A stretch of 64,000 bases of DNA from Reyranella sp. (GTDB lineage: Bacteria > Pseudomonadota > Alphaproteobacteria > Reyranellales > Reyranellaceae), in assembly GCA_019750135.1 (NCBI GenBank), contig JAIEOV010000033.1:1-64000 (forward strand). Direction: 5' to 3'. The position numbers and the translations under genes are program-made. The notes beneath the pieces are model-generated. The model had not been told where the DNA came from and did no database searches. It worked only from the letters and a program-made list of their open reading frames with translations. Each line of letters opens with the position of its first letter. The stretch's first letter is position 1. This document shows positions 9,436 to 17,411 of the stretch, piece by piece.

Positions 9436-10180
9436 TAAAGAAGACGCAGCCCGTGAACGCCTCTATCCGCGCAGCGGCGAAAGCGGGTCGCGCCTGGATG
9501 GCGGCCCACCAGGCGGCCACCTTGGGATGGCGCGCCCGGGTCATCTCGTCGGGCGCGATCTCCTCGTCGATGCGCTTGACGAAGGGCACCGCACCGATGT
9601 CAGCCAGCGAGTAGCGGTCGCCGACCAGCCAGCCGCTCGGGCCAATCGCCGCCTCCATGCGATCGAGCAGCGCGGTCTTGAGCTTGTCGCGCGCCTCGGC
9701 GCGCTCCTCCTCGGTGTAGGGCTTGCGCGCCGTGCGCAGCCAGGCCTCGCGCCGCTCCTTGCTCGGCACGCGGGCGAGCCGCTCGGCGAGCTCGGCGTCG
9801 GTCCATTTCTGGGCGACCTGCGCCATGCCGTGCACCCAGTTGAAGATGATCAGGTTGCCGATCAGGCCGTCGACATGGCGGATCCAGTTGCGCATCTCGG
9901 CCCGGCCATAGGCGTCGGCCGGCCGAAGCGGCGGCTCGGGCCAGGTCTCGTCGACAAACTCACATATCGTGCCACTCTCATAGAGCGCGCGGCCGTCCTC
10001 CAGGACCAGCAGCGGAATCACGCCGTTGGGATTGAGCTTCAGGAACTCCGGCGAATGATGCTCGCCTTTCACGAGGTCGACCACCTTGCTCTCGAAGGCG
10101 AGACCTTTCTCCGCCAGGCATAGTCGCACGCGGCGCGACGCCGACGATCTCCAACCGTGAAAAAGCGTAAGCCCCGCCAT
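9416..10180 (-). CDS. Glutathione S-transferase family protein
   Basis: A 254-residue cytosolic GST. The N-terminal thioredoxin-like domain (1-80) carries the active-site region SSASRRVRLCLAEKG and the cis-Pro/glutathione-binding stretches NPNGVIPLL and LYESGTICEF. The C-terminal helical domain contains SLADIGAVPFVKRIDEE, the usual N-capping/hydrophobic staple region. It is likely to conjugate or isomerise an electrophilic substrate with glutathione; the substrate is unknown. The start is ATG with GAGGGG upstream. Its final residues and stop codon are encoded within a palindromic repeat, so the tail is probably not functional. It is divergent from the metalloprotease gene. Confidence 0.85.
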   Translation of the reverse strand: MAGLTLFHGWRSSASRRVRLCLAEKGLAFESKVVDLVKGEHHSPEFLKLNPNGVIPLLVLEDGRALYESGTICEFVDETWPEPPLRPADAYGRAEMRNWIRHVDGLIGNLIIFNWVHGMAQVAQKWTDAELAERLARVPSKERREAWLRTARKPYTEEERAEARDKLKTALLDRMEAAIGPSGWLVGDRYSLADIGAVPFVKRIDEEIAPDEMTRARHPKVAAWWAAIQARPAFAAARIEAFTGCVFFTHVPLP

Positions 10181-10340
10181 CGTCGTCCCCTCGCCTCTTT
10201 CCGGCGCACTCTAACCTGACATGCGCAAAAAAGCGTAGTCGCCGCCGACGCGCTCCGACTAGAAGGAGCGTTCAGCCCCACCTACGGGTCGTGTGCTCGT
10301 CACTGCCGAGCCTGGCCCTTGCACTGGTTCGCGTAGAGTC

Positions 10341-12401
10341 ATGCCAACGTCTCTGGATTCGGAAGTCGCCGCCATCAGCGGCGTGGACGCAAATGGTCGC
10401 GTCGCGGAATACTCCTACGCCACGTGGCGGGACAAGCAGCCCTATCCAACGGTACCCCCGGCCTATGCCGGCACCGCCGATCTCTTCAAGTGGGGCCAGC
10501 CGACGATCGGCACGGGCGCCACGATCACCTACTGGTTCGACACTGCATCCAACTGGTCCAGCGACGAGCAAGCGGCTTTCGTGGGCGCCATGGGGTTGTG
10601 GTCGGCGGTCGCCAACGTCGTCATCAAGCCCGGCGCCAACCAAACCGACTCGGATTTCCAGATCATCCGCGTGTTGGGCTCCAAGGCGGCCGACTGGAAC
10701 AACATGGGCTTCGTCCACCCGGCGGTCGGCGCCATCGAACTGCCCGTCCTTTCCGCCAGCCCGGACAATCGCATCCGCATCGACACGAACCCGGTCGACC
10801 AGGAAGGCTTCGGCCCGCTGTCGACGCAGTTCGCCCCTGTCTACAGTTACCTGCAGTCGACACTGATCCACGAGCTGGGCCACATGCTCGGCCTGGGACA
10901 TGGCGGGCCCTACGACTTCACGAAGATTCCGGGCACCGATATCACCGTCGACCCACTGACCCAGCAGTTCGGGCCCTACGACATGAAGCTGTGGACGCTG
11001 ATGTCGTACGTCCAACCCGGCGAAACGGCGGCATGGTCCGGCTCCTATCCCGTGCAGGGCACGAACTGGAACGGGCTGCAGCCGCAGACGCCGATGATGC
11101 TGGATATCCTGGCGGTCCAGCGCATCTACGGGCTGCCGGCCGAAAGCCCGCTCAACGGCGACAACCATCACTTCGGCTTCAACGCCAACATCACGGGCGA
11201 CATCAGCCGCTACTACGACTTCTCGATCAACCAGCATCCCGTCGTCACGATCTGGGCGGCGGGCAACAACAACACGCTCGACCTGTCGCTGTTCGACAAG
11301 GACGCGACGATCAACCTCAACCCCGGCACCTTCAGCAGCGCCGACGGGATGGTCAACAACATCGGCATTGCCTTCTTCACCGTCGTCAACAAGGGTATCG
11401 GCGGCAGCGGCCACGACACGATGTACGCGTCCGACGTCGCCACGTGGCTCGAGGGCGGCGGCGGCGGCGACGTGCTGTGGGGCGGCGCGGGCAACGACAC
11501 GTTGGTCGGCGGCGCCGCTCCCGATACCTTCCACCCCGGCGGCGGGCTGAACATCCTGCGCGACACGCTGGCCGACATGGACGGCGACACCGTCTTCGAC
11601 TTTGGCCAGAGCACGACGATCGACGTCACCGGCGTGTTGATCGGGCGCAACCACGTTTCGGTCGTGCATGCCGGCGGCGACACGACGCTCGGGATGGGCG
11701 ACACGGAGATCCTGCTGAAGGGCGCGTTCGCCGGCGGCGATTTCATGGCGGTGGCGCGCGGCACGGGCGGCTCGGCGCACACCGCGGTGACGTTCGAGCC
11801 GTACCTGCCCAACCTGTTCGAGGGTGTGAGGGTCGCCGACAGCTCGATCAACGGCGTCCCCAACGAGCTGTTCATGACGGGCGACGGCTCGGTGCGCTTC
11901 ACGGTCAAGCTGGAAGCCGCCATCTCGGCCTTCAGCAACACGCTCGGTTTCTACAAGGTGGCGGCGGACGGCACGATCGGCGGAGTCCAGGTCCTGTTCG
12001 CCAACACCCACAATCCAGGTGCGGCGACCGTGGACCTCGGGGCGCCGGGCAACGGCGAAAGGATCGGCTTCTTCCTGATCCAGGATGGCGCCGACCTGTT
12101 CGCCAACCTGCCCGACAATCTCAGCTTCCGGGCGCTCGATGGCGGGACGGCCAATCTCAATACCGGCCAGCCGGTCATGCTGACCAGCGCGACGCTCGGC
12201 GACTTCAACGGCGCGGCGATCTTCCACTCCTTCAACCAGCTCAACACCGACCATGCCTACCAGGTCCTGTCCGGCGTGGCGCCGGGCGGCAAGGACATGC
12301 AGATCGGCTTCGAGGACGCGGCCCGGGCGACCGGCGACAACGACTACCAGGACGTGGTGATCGCCATCCACACCAACGCGGACGGGCTGTTCTTCGTCTA
12401 A
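10341..12401 (+). CDS. Serralysin-like RTX metalloprotease with C-terminal DUF4114-like domain
   Basis: A 686-residue predicted secreted protease. The M10B zinc site HELGHMLGLGH (H177, E178, H181, H187) and the Met-turn LWTLMSY (M221) define a serralysin-like catalytic domain (about 60-270). Glycine/aspartate nonapeptides EGGGGGDVLW and GGAGNDTLVGG (371-391) form a short calcium-binding RTX roll, fewer than in classical serralysins. The C-terminal 150 residues, with GFFLIQDGAD and IGFEDAARATGDNDYQDVV, resemble a DUF4114-like domain. There is no Sec signal peptide, as expected for type I secretion, and no type I secretion genes are nearby. Start at ATG 10341 has no strong ribosome site; GTG at 10293 is an alternative. 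The 160-bp gap upstream shows nothing beyond a weak CGCTCC/GGAGCG hairpin near 10251-10270. Confidence 0.88.
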   Translation: MPTSLDSEVAAISGVDANGRVAEYSYATWRDKQPYPTVPPAYAGTADLFKWGQPTIGTGATITYWFDTASNWSSDEQAAFVGAMGLWSAVANVVIKPGANQTDSDFQIIRVLGSKAADWNNMGFVHPAVGAIELPVLSASPDNRIRIDTNPVDQEGFGPLSTQFAPVYSYLQSTLIHELGHMLGLGHGGPYDFTKIPGTDITVDPLTQQFGPYDMKLWTLMSYVQPGETAAWSGSYPVQGTNWNGLQPQTPMMLDILAVQRIYGLPAESPLNGDNHHFGFNANITGDISRYYDFSINQHPVVTIWAAGNNNTLDLSLFDKDATINLNPGTFSSADGMVNNIGIAFFTVVNKGIGGSGHDTMYASDVATWLEGGGGGDVLWGGAGNDTLVGGAAPDTFHPGGGLNILRDTLADMDGDTVFDFGQSTTIDVTGVLIGRNHVSVVHAGGDTTLGMGDTEILLKGAFAGGDFMAVARGTGGSAHTAVTFEPYLPNLFEGVRVADSSINGVPNELFMTGDGSVRFTVKLEAAISAFSNTLGFYKVAADGTIGGVQVLFANTHNPGAATVDLGAPGNGERIGFFLIQDGADLFANLPDNLSFRALDGGTANLNTGQPVMLTSATLGDFNGAAIFHSFNQLNTDHAYQVLSGVAPGGKDMQIGFEDAARATGDNDYQDVVIAIHTNADGLFFV

Positions 12402-12510
12402 ATTTCTCCTCCCCGTGTCCGGCGCGCGGAGGTGGCCCGCAGGGCCGGAGGGGTCGTGAGCGGCAGCGATTCGTGGCGCTCCCCATCGCTGCGCGATAGA
12501 GAGGCATGAG
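12402..12510. repeat. Decayed palindromic repeat region
   Basis: The 163-bp gap after the protease gene is filled with repeat debris: a GGCCC-GCA-GGGCC hairpin (12434-12446) flanked by CTCCTCCCC and GGAGGGG tracts, then CTCCCCATCG ... CGATAGAGAGGCATGAG, which resembles the intact hairpin at 18109-18137 and family B. No gene is seen. It may terminate the protease transcript. Confidence 0.4.
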
Positions 12511-12564
12511 CAGCAAATCGGCACGCTTTTCGCCTAAGCTGTGGCGACAGCATAGGAGTACGAC

Positions 12565-13044
12565 ATGGATACCGAGATCGACGCAAAGACCTTCTGGAAG
12601 GCGATCGGCTGCCGGGCGATCGGCGTGGCCATCGTCACCGCCAAGGGCACCGACGGGCCGGCCGGCTTCCTGGCGCTGTCCGCCACGCATCTGTCGGCCA
12701 GCCCACCCATGATGATGGTGTCGATCGGGCTCACGACGTCGGCGCTCGGCGCCGTGCGGCAGTCCAACCATTTCGCCATCAACTATGTGCCGAAGGGCGC
12801 CGACGCCCTGGTCAAGGAATTCGGCGGTCAGGGCTCGCTCAAGGGTGCCGACCGCTTCCTGCCCGGTGCCTGGGGCGAGCTCAAGACCGGCGCGCCGACC
12901 CTGATCGACTCCGTCGGCGTGATCGACTGCCAGCTCGACGAGCTGATCGAGCGCCACGGCACGGTCATCGCCTTGGGACGTGTCGTGGCCTACAGCGCCT
13001 CGACCAAGGAGCCGCTGATCAGCTTCCGCGGCGGCTACATATAG
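12565..13044 (+). CDS. Flavin reductase-like domain protein
   Basis: A 159-residue protein of the flavin reductase (HpaC/FRP-like, split-barrel FMN-binding) family. It has the characteristic core FWKAIGCRAIGVAIVTAKG, followed by GFLALSATHLSASPPMMMVS, the loop contacting flavin phosphate, and a C-terminal FRGGYI like the RGG.Y ending of the family. Such proteins supply reduced flavin to two-component oxygenases such as the HpaB-type enzyme at 33-1490, but the two genes are 11 kb apart, so pairing is speculative. It starts at ATG 12565 with TAGGAG upstream and stands alone. Confidence 0.82.
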   Translation: MDTEIDAKTFWKAIGCRAIGVAIVTAKGTDGPAGFLALSATHLSASPPMMMVSIGLTTSALGAVRQSNHFAINYVPKGADALVKEFGGQGSLKGADRFLPGAWGELKTGAPTLIDSVGVIDCQLDELIERHGTVIALGRVVAYSASTKEPLISFRGGYI

Positions 13045-13046
13045 GC

Positions 13047-13060
13047 TTGACCTGCATCAA
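13047..13060. promoter_or_regulatory. FixK/FNR-type box
   Basis: TTGACCTGCATCAA matches TTGA-N6-TCAA, the FixK/FNR-family consensus. It is 56 bases upstream of the ATG at 13117, a distance compatible with activation from about -41. Predicted to place the downstream gene under microaerobic control by the FixK at 13947. Confidence 0.7.
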
Positions 13061-13116
13061 CGCAGCCCGCTAGCAGAGCGTAGATTTTCTCCGGCGACAC
13101 TTCTCGAGGAGCCCGC

Positions 13117-13518
13117 ATGTCGCACAGCCACGCCATCGTCTGGATGGATTCCAAGGAAGCCCGTGTCTTCCGCTTCAACGCATCCGACGTGGAGAAGGCG
13201 CATATCCAGGCGCACAACCCGTATCGTCAGGTCCATCACAAGGCGGGCGTCATCGGCGCCGGCCACATGGAGCTCGATGCCGGCTTCTTCGACCACATCA
13301 TCGATGGGCTGCAGGGCGCGACGGAATGGCTGCTGGTCGGCCCATCGACCGCCAAGCTCCAGCTCGTGAAGCACCTCGAAACGCATAAGCCGGAGCTGCG
13401 CCATAGCCTGGTGGGCACCGAGACCATGGACCATCCGACCGACGGCGAGCTGCTCGATCACGCCCGCCGTGCGTTCAAGGCCATCGACCGTATGCGGCCC
13501 AACTCGCCAACGGCCTGA
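13117..13518 (+). CDS. Putative translational machinery (eRF1-like domain) protein
   Basis: A 133-residue soluble protein of a family commonly annotated as translational machinery protein, distantly like the archaeal/eukaryotic release-factor eRF1 domain. It starts MSHSHAIVWMDSKEARVFRF, then has a VLP-like core LLVGPSTAKLQLVKHLETHK and a helical C-terminus. Biochemical function is unknown. A FixK-type box 56 bp upstream suggests induction at low oxygen, fitting a stress or ribosome-related role. The start ATG has CGAGGAG upstream. It is convergent with the phasin-like gene, with repeat family B copy 2 between them. Confidence 0.65.
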   Translation: MSHSHAIVWMDSKEARVFRFNASDVEKAHIQAHNPYRQVHHKAGVIGAGHMELDAGFFDHIIDGLQGATEWLLVGPSTAKLQLVKHLETHKPELRHSLVGTETMDHPTDGELLDHARRAFKAIDRMRPNSPTA

Positions 13519-13533
13519 CGCTGCCAGCACCAC

Positions 13534-13582
13534 TCATGCTCCTCTCCCCTGATAGGGTCCTGGCGGGGGGAGAGGAACATGA
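13534..13582. repeat. Palindromic repeat family B, copy 2 (terminator-like)
   Basis: Arms TCATGCTCCTCTCCCC (13534-13549) and GGGGAGAGGAACATGA (13567-13582) pair with one mismatch around a 17-base loop. It lies between convergent genes ending at 13518 and 13599, as copy 1 does at 9397-9435. Likely a bidirectional terminator. Confidence 0.7.
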
Positions 13583-13598
13583 TCCCCGAGGATAGCCG

Positions 13599-13919
13599 TC
13601 ATGCCACCAGCGTGGCTGCCGTCTGCACGTCCGGCGTCGTACCGGTCAGCGACAGGCTGGTTGCGAGCCGGGCAAGCCGCGTGGCCTCCTCGGTGTAGTC
13701 GCTGGCGGCCTGCGTCGCCCAGTCCTGCTGGATCTTCAGTGCCTGCGCGACGTCGCGCGTGGACATCAGCGCTTCCCAGGTGCGTCGGTTGCCGGCCAAT
13801 CTGAGGTCGGCGAACCGCGCCAGTTCCTGCTGCCAGCCGATGCAGGCCTGCAGGCAGGTCTGGTAGCCATCGACGGCCTGCATCCACGTCGTGACGGCCG
13901 AATCGGTCGCTTCGCTCAT
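13599..13919 (-). CDS. Phasin-like protein
   Basis: A 106-residue, almost fully helical protein resembling short phasin-family proteins (polyhydroxyalkanoate granule-associated), with WMQAVDGYQTCLQACIGWQQ and WEALMSTRDVAQALKIQQDW, patterns seen in phasin-like proteins of alphaproteobacteria. Phasins coat PHA granules, but small relatives also act as general stress proteins. It starts at the ATG at 13919, with GGAGG eight bases upstream, 27 bases after the fixK stop, so it is probably co-transcribed with fixK. Family assignment is tentative. Confidence 0.55.
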   Translation of the reverse strand: MSEATDSAVTTWMQAVDGYQTCLQACIGWQQELARFADLRLAGNRRTWEALMSTRDVAQALKIQQDWATQAASDYTEEATRLARLATSLSLTGTTPDVQTAATLVA

Positions 13920-13946
13920 CGTATCCTCCGCTGCCTGCTGCAAGCC

Positions 13947-14606
13947 TCAGGCATCAAGGTTCTTCAGGGCCATCCGGTTGCACAGGCTGATCGAACGGCC
14001 GGCGGGCGGCAGCCGGATCAGGCCGCTGCGCGTGAACTGGGTGAGCGTGCGCGACACCGTCTCGATGGTGAGGCCGAGATGGTCGGCGATGTCCGACCGC
14101 TGCATGGGCAGGTCGAAATGCTCGGCGTCGTTGGACAGGCGCTGCGCCATATCGAGCAGGAAGGTGGCGAGCTTCTCCTGGGCGGTCTTGCGACCCAGCA
14201 GCAGCATGTGGTCCTGGGCGCGCTGCAGGTTGCGCAGGGTCGCCGACATGATGCGGTCGCGGAAGGCCGCATCCTCCTCGATGATGGCGCTGAGCCGGCT
14301 GCGACGATAGGCGATCACCTGGACCTCGCCCACGGCCTCGGCAGAGAAGCGATGCTCGCGGCCGGCTTCCAGGCCGAAAATGTCGCCCCGCAGGTGGAAG
14401 GCATCGATCTGGCGCCGGCCGTCGCTCAGGAGCTTGTAGGAGCGGATGGCGCCCGACACGACCTCGTAGAAGTACTCGGCGTCATCGCCTTCGGCGAACA
14501 GCTCCTCGCCCTTGCCCAAGATCATCTGGATGCCGCCCGCCATCGGGCTGCGCAGACCGACCGTTACGGGGAATTTCGCGACCCGGGTTGCGATTTGGCC
14601 TTGCAT
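13947..14606 (-). CDS. fixK: FixK-type Crp/Fnr transcriptional regulator
   Basis: A 219-residue Crp/Fnr protein: N-terminal cyclic-nucleotide-binding-like beta barrel (about 25-140), a dimerisation helix, and a C-terminal helix-turn-helix with MQRSDIADHLGLTIETVSRT, where E-xx-SR is the FNR/FixK recognition pattern for TTGA half sites. The N-terminal cysteine cluster of oxygen-sensing FNR is absent, so it should be a FixK whose level is set by FixLJ rather than a direct O2 sensor. Six matching boxes occur in the window. It starts at ATG 14606 with GAGGGA upstream; a TTG at 14621 is unlikely. It lies downstream of fixL, fixJ and a receiver gene on the same strand. Confidence 0.88.
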   Translation of the reverse strand: MQGQIATRVAKFPVTVGLRSPMAGGIQMILGKGEELFAEGDDAEYFYEVVSGAIRSYKLLSDGRRQIDAFHLRGDIFGLEAGREHRFSAEAVGEVQVIAYRRSRLSAIIEEDAAFRDRIMSATLRNLQRAQDHMLLLGRKTAQEKLATFLLDMAQRLSNDAEHFDLPMQRSDIADHLGLTIETVSRTLTQFTRSGLIRLPPAGRSISLCNRMALKNLDA

Positions 14607-14692
14607 TGCAGTCTCCCTCAAAAGGTGTCGGCTGACTCTGGAGTAGCCCTTCAGCCCGGGAGATCGCTATTCAGGTCTTCACCTAAGGGATT

Positions 14693-14700
14693 CTACGTAG
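14693..14700. promoter_or_regulatory. Possible FixJ-binding site upstream of fixK
   Basis: CTACGTAG, 86-94 bases upstream of the fixK ATG, matches the published FixJ core GTAMGTAG at seven of eight positions. No FixK box is seen in this 102-bp gap, consistent with fixK being driven by FixJ. Short motif, so moderate support only. Confidence 0.4.
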
Positions 14701-14708
14701 GTGGCCGG

Positions 14709-15086
14709 TCAGGCCGGCGGCCCCAAAGCGCTGCGAATGCTGTCGACCAGGGTGGCGCCCGATAGCGGCTTCTCGAGGACATCCACCAGGCCAATGCGCT
14801 CGGCCTGGCGGTGAAGCTGCTTGTTGACGCGGGCGCTGATCAGGATGGCCGGCAACGCCACCTGTCGCTCGCGCAGCCGCTCGATCAGTTCGATGCCGTC
14901 GATACGGGGCATGCGGTAGTCGACGACCAGGCAGGCGCGCTGAGGCAGCTCCGGGTCGTCCAGGACCGCTTCAGGACTGTCGTAGAGACGGACGCGGAAC
15001 CCCTCGACCTCGAGAGCGAACTTCAGCGCCGCCCGAACGGCGGCATCGTCATCGACGACCAATACGGTTTCCGGCACAGGTGACAT
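14709..15086 (-). CDS. Single-domain response regulator in the fix locus
   Basis: A 125-residue protein consisting only of a CheY-like receiver: acidic pocket VLVVDDDAAVRAAL, phospho-acceptor Asp in LVVDYRMPRIDG, and conserved Lys in VLEKPL. There is no output domain. It lies between fixJ and fixK on the same strand with a FixK-type box 34 bases upstream of its ATG, so FixK could induce it. It might act as a phosphate sink for FixL or as a feedback inhibitor like Caulobacter FixT; the sequence alone cannot distinguish these. Confidence 0.85.
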   Translation of the reverse strand: MSPVPETVLVVDDDAAVRAALKFALEVEGFRVRLYDSPEAVLDDPELPQRACLVVDYRMPRIDGIELIERLRERQVALPAILISARVNKQLHRQAERIGLVDVLEKPLSGATLVDSIRSALGPPA

Positions 15087-15120
15087 CGATGCAGTCTGGC
15101 CGCCCGCCTCCCGGCCCGCG

Positions 15121-15134
15121 TTGATCTAGCGCAA
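15121..15134. promoter_or_regulatory. FixK-type box
   Basis: TTGATCTAGCGCAA fits TTGA-N6-GCAA, the variant seen in rhizobial FixK2 targets. It sits 34 bases upstream of the receiver-only gene and downstream of fixJ, suggesting FixK feedback on the receiver gene. It is closer to the ATG than the other sites. Confidence 0.55.
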
Positions 15135-15148
15135 ATCGCACCATCAGG

Positions 15149-15760
15149 TCAGGACGGGCGGTCTTCTATAAGCGCCATCCGGACCAGCTCGGACAGGCTG
15201 TCGGCCTGCATCTTGGTCATGACGTTGGCACGATAGATCTCGACGGTGCGCGGGCTGATGCCGAGCTCGAAGGCGATCACCTTGTTGGCCTTGCCGGCTA
15301 CCAGCCGGTCCAGCACCTCACGTTCGCGCTCCGACAGCCGCTTGATGCGCCCCTGGATTTCCAGGGTGCGGGCGTCACGCGCACTCTCGCGCGCCCGCCG
15401 AGCCAAGGCAGCCCGGACGGCCGACAGGAGAACCTCGTCATCGAACGGCTTTTCGATGAAATCGACGGCGCCCGCCTTCATCGTCTCGACCGCCAGCGGC
15501 ACGTCGCCGTGGCCGGTCATGACGATCACCGGCAAGCCGGCCTTCAGTTCGCCCAGGCGGCGCTGCAGCTCCAGGCCGTTCATCTGCGGCATGCGTATGT
15601 CGGTGAGGACGCAGCCGTCCTTCGCCTCGGCCAGCACCGCCAGGAAGGCGACAGCCGATTCGTGCACGCGCACGGTGAATCCCGCGGCCGTCAACAGGAA
15701 CGCCAGGGAATGACGGACATCGGCGTCGTCATCGATGACGTGAACGACTTCAGCCGACAT
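15149..15760 (-). CDS. fixJ: Two-component response regulator FixJ
   Basis: A 203-residue NarL/FixJ-class regulator. The receiver (1-120) has acidic residues in VHVIDDDADVRHSL, the phospho-Asp in CVLTDIRMPQMNG and Lys in FIEKPF. The LuxR-type output domain (140-200) contains LSEREREVLDRLVAGKANK and ISPRTVEIYRANVMTKM. FixJ phosphorylated by FixL activates fixK and sometimes other fix promoters. The ATG at 15760 lies inside the end of fixL (11-bp overlap), indicating translational coupling. Confidence 0.93.
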   Translation of the reverse strand: MSAEVVHVIDDDADVRHSLAFLLTAAGFTVRVHESAVAFLAVLAEAKDGCVLTDIRMPQMNGLELQRRLGELKAGLPVIVMTGHGDVPLAVETMKAGAVDFIEKPFDDEVLLSAVRAALARRARESARDARTLEIQGRIKRLSEREREVLDRLVAGKANKVIAFELGISPRTVEIYRANVMTKMQADSLSELVRMALIEDRPS

Positions 15761-17285
15761 CGGCCGCCTCCTCGATCTCGGCAGCGCGCAGGGTGAAGCG
15801 GAAAATCGTGCCGCCGCCCGGGCGGTTCTCTACCCAGATCTTGCCGCCGTGCCCCTCGACGATGGTCCGGCAGATCGACAGCCCCAGGCCCATACCCTGG
15901 CGCTTGGTCGTGACGAACGGCCGGAACAGGTTCTGCGCCACCTCGGGTGCCAGGCCGGCCCCGGTGTCGGACACGCTCACCTCGACGAGGTCGCCGGGCG
16001 TCGCGACGGTGGCGATCTCCAAACGCCGATCGTTCGCGCTCTCGATCATGATTTCCATGGCATTGCGGATCAGGTTCACCACGACCTGCTGGATCTGGAT
16101 GCGGTCGGCGAGCACGAGCTGGGCCTTGGGATCGAGGCGGAACGACACCGTGATCCCGGCCTCGCGCACGCCGACAAGCGCCAGCGTGCTCGCATCCTCG
16201 ATCAGCTTCGGCAGGTCCTCGATGCGGCGGTCGCCCTCGCCGCGCGACACGAACTCGCGCAGCCGGCGGATGATATGGCCGGCGCGCAACGCCTGGTCGG
16301 CGGCCTTGCCCAGCGCCTCGCGCAGCATCGGCGTGGGCTCGGCCTCGAGACGGTCGAGCAGGCGCTGGCTGCCCCTGAGATAGTTGCTGATGGCCGTGAG
16401 CGGCTGGTTGATCTCGTGCGCCAGGGTCGAGGCCATCTCGCCCAGCGCCGTGTAGCGCGACATGTGCGTCACCTCCGACTGCAGCTCCTTGAGCCGGGTC
16501 TCGGTGAGTTGCTGGGCGGTGAGGTCGCGGATGAAGCCCGTGAAATAATGCCGTTCGGCCGATCGGAGCTCGCCCACCGTCAGATGCATGGGGAAGGTGG
16601 TGCCGTCCTTGCGCTGGCCGACGACGATGCGGCCGATGCCGATGATCCGCCGTTCGCCGGTCGACAGGTAACGCTTGAGATAGGCGTCGTGCTGCTCGCG
16701 GTCCGGCGACGGCATGAACAGGCTGATGTTCTTGCCGGCGGCCTCGGCCATCGAATAGCCGAACAGGCGCTCGGCCGTCGTGCTGAGCGATTCGATGCGG
16801 CCGCGCTCGTCGATGATGATCATGGCATCCGGTACGGTCCGCAGGATCGAGCGCAGCCGCGCCTCGGCCGCCTCCAGCGCGGCGCGGTCGGTCGATACCG
16901 GCACGGCTTCGAGACTGTGCAGGATCCACTGCACCGAGCCATCCGGCCCCAGCACCGGCATGTTCACCATGGCGAAATCTGCCGCCGTCCCCTCGCCTGC
17001 TCCGACAGGCTTTGGTGCAGGCGCCGCGACCCAGTGCGGTCGGCGCGACTGCCGGACGGTCTGGAGCGACGCAACCAGGCGCTGGAGGGCCGGTCCATCG
17101 GCAAAGGCCTCGCGAACCGGCCGGCCGATCATCGCCTCGCACCGCACGCCGAGGGCCGAGGCGTAGGCGGCGTTGCACCCGACCACGGTGAGGTCCGGCG
17201 CAAACGCCAATTCCGGCTCGCATGACTGCGAGACCGAACGGGCGACGTCGAAGGAATCCGACGTTTTGGCTGGGGATTGGTCCAT
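15750..17285 (-). CDS. fixL: Oxygen-sensing haem PAS histidine kinase FixL
   Basis: A 511-residue kinase with an N-terminal PAS-like region (about 20-130), a haem PAS domain (135-260) and HisKA/HATPase domains. The haem PAS closely follows Bradyrhizobium FixL: H199 in REQHDAYLKRY is the proximal haem ligand and R219 in IIGIGRIV, exactly 20 residues later, is the distal arginine that gates O2 signalling. The phospho-His is H290 in EMASTLAHEINQPL; the ATP lid has DTGAGL and GMGLGLSI. No transmembrane segments, so it is a soluble sensor. The ATG at 17285 with GAGAAG upstream is chosen. Divergent from the CBS-BON gene across a FixK-type box, which may also feed back on fixLJ. Confidence 0.95.
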   Translation of the reverse strand: MDQSPAKTSDSFDVARSVSQSCEPELAFAPDLTVVGCNAAYASALGVRCEAMIGRPVREAFADGPALQRLVASLQTVRQSRRPHWVAAPAPKPVGAGEGTAADFAMVNMPVLGPDGSVQWILHSLEAVPVSTDRAALEAAEARLRSILRTVPDAMIIIDERGRIESLSTTAERLFGYSMAEAAGKNISLFMPSPDREQHDAYLKRYLSTGERRIIGIGRIVVGQRKDGTTFPMHLTVGELRSAERHYFTGFIRDLTAQQLTETRLKELQSEVTHMSRYTALGEMASTLAHEINQPLTAISNYLRGSQRLLDRLEAEPTPMLREALGKAADQALRAGHIIRRLREFVSRGEGDRRIEDLPKLIEDASTLALVGVREAGITVSFRLDPKAQLVLADRIQIQQVVVNLIRNAMEIMIESANDRRLEIATVATPGDLVEVSVSDTGAGLAPEVAQNLFRPFVTTKRQGMGLGLSICRTIVEGHGGKIWVENRPGGGTIFRFTLRAAEIEEAADVG

Positions 17286-17337
17286 CGTGCCACTTCTCGC
17301 CCCCAGTCTAGCATGCGCCGCGGCGGCCGCCGCCCGC

Positions 17338-17351
17338 TTGATCTGCAGCAA
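17338..17351. promoter_or_regulatory. FixK-type box between fixL and the CBS-BON gene
   Basis: TTGATCTGCAGCAA fits TTGA-N6-GCAA. It is 60 bases from the CBS-BON ATG and 52 bases from the fixL ATG in a divergent promoter, so it could activate one and affect the other. Confidence 0.6.
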
Positions 17352-17411
17352 AGCGCCGCTGCCGAACGTATGGGAGGAAGCGAGCCGGGAGACCTTTGCC
17401 TGGAGAGAACC

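Noticed and set aside
10251..10270. Hairpin CGCTCC/GGAGCG in the GST-protease promoter gap
   Set aside because: Six-base arms with an eight-base loop in GC-rich DNA are expected by chance and no regulator is adjacent.
13947..14606. FNR with an oxygen-labile iron-sulfur cluster
   Set aside because: No N-terminal cysteine cluster; context with FixLJ supports FixK.
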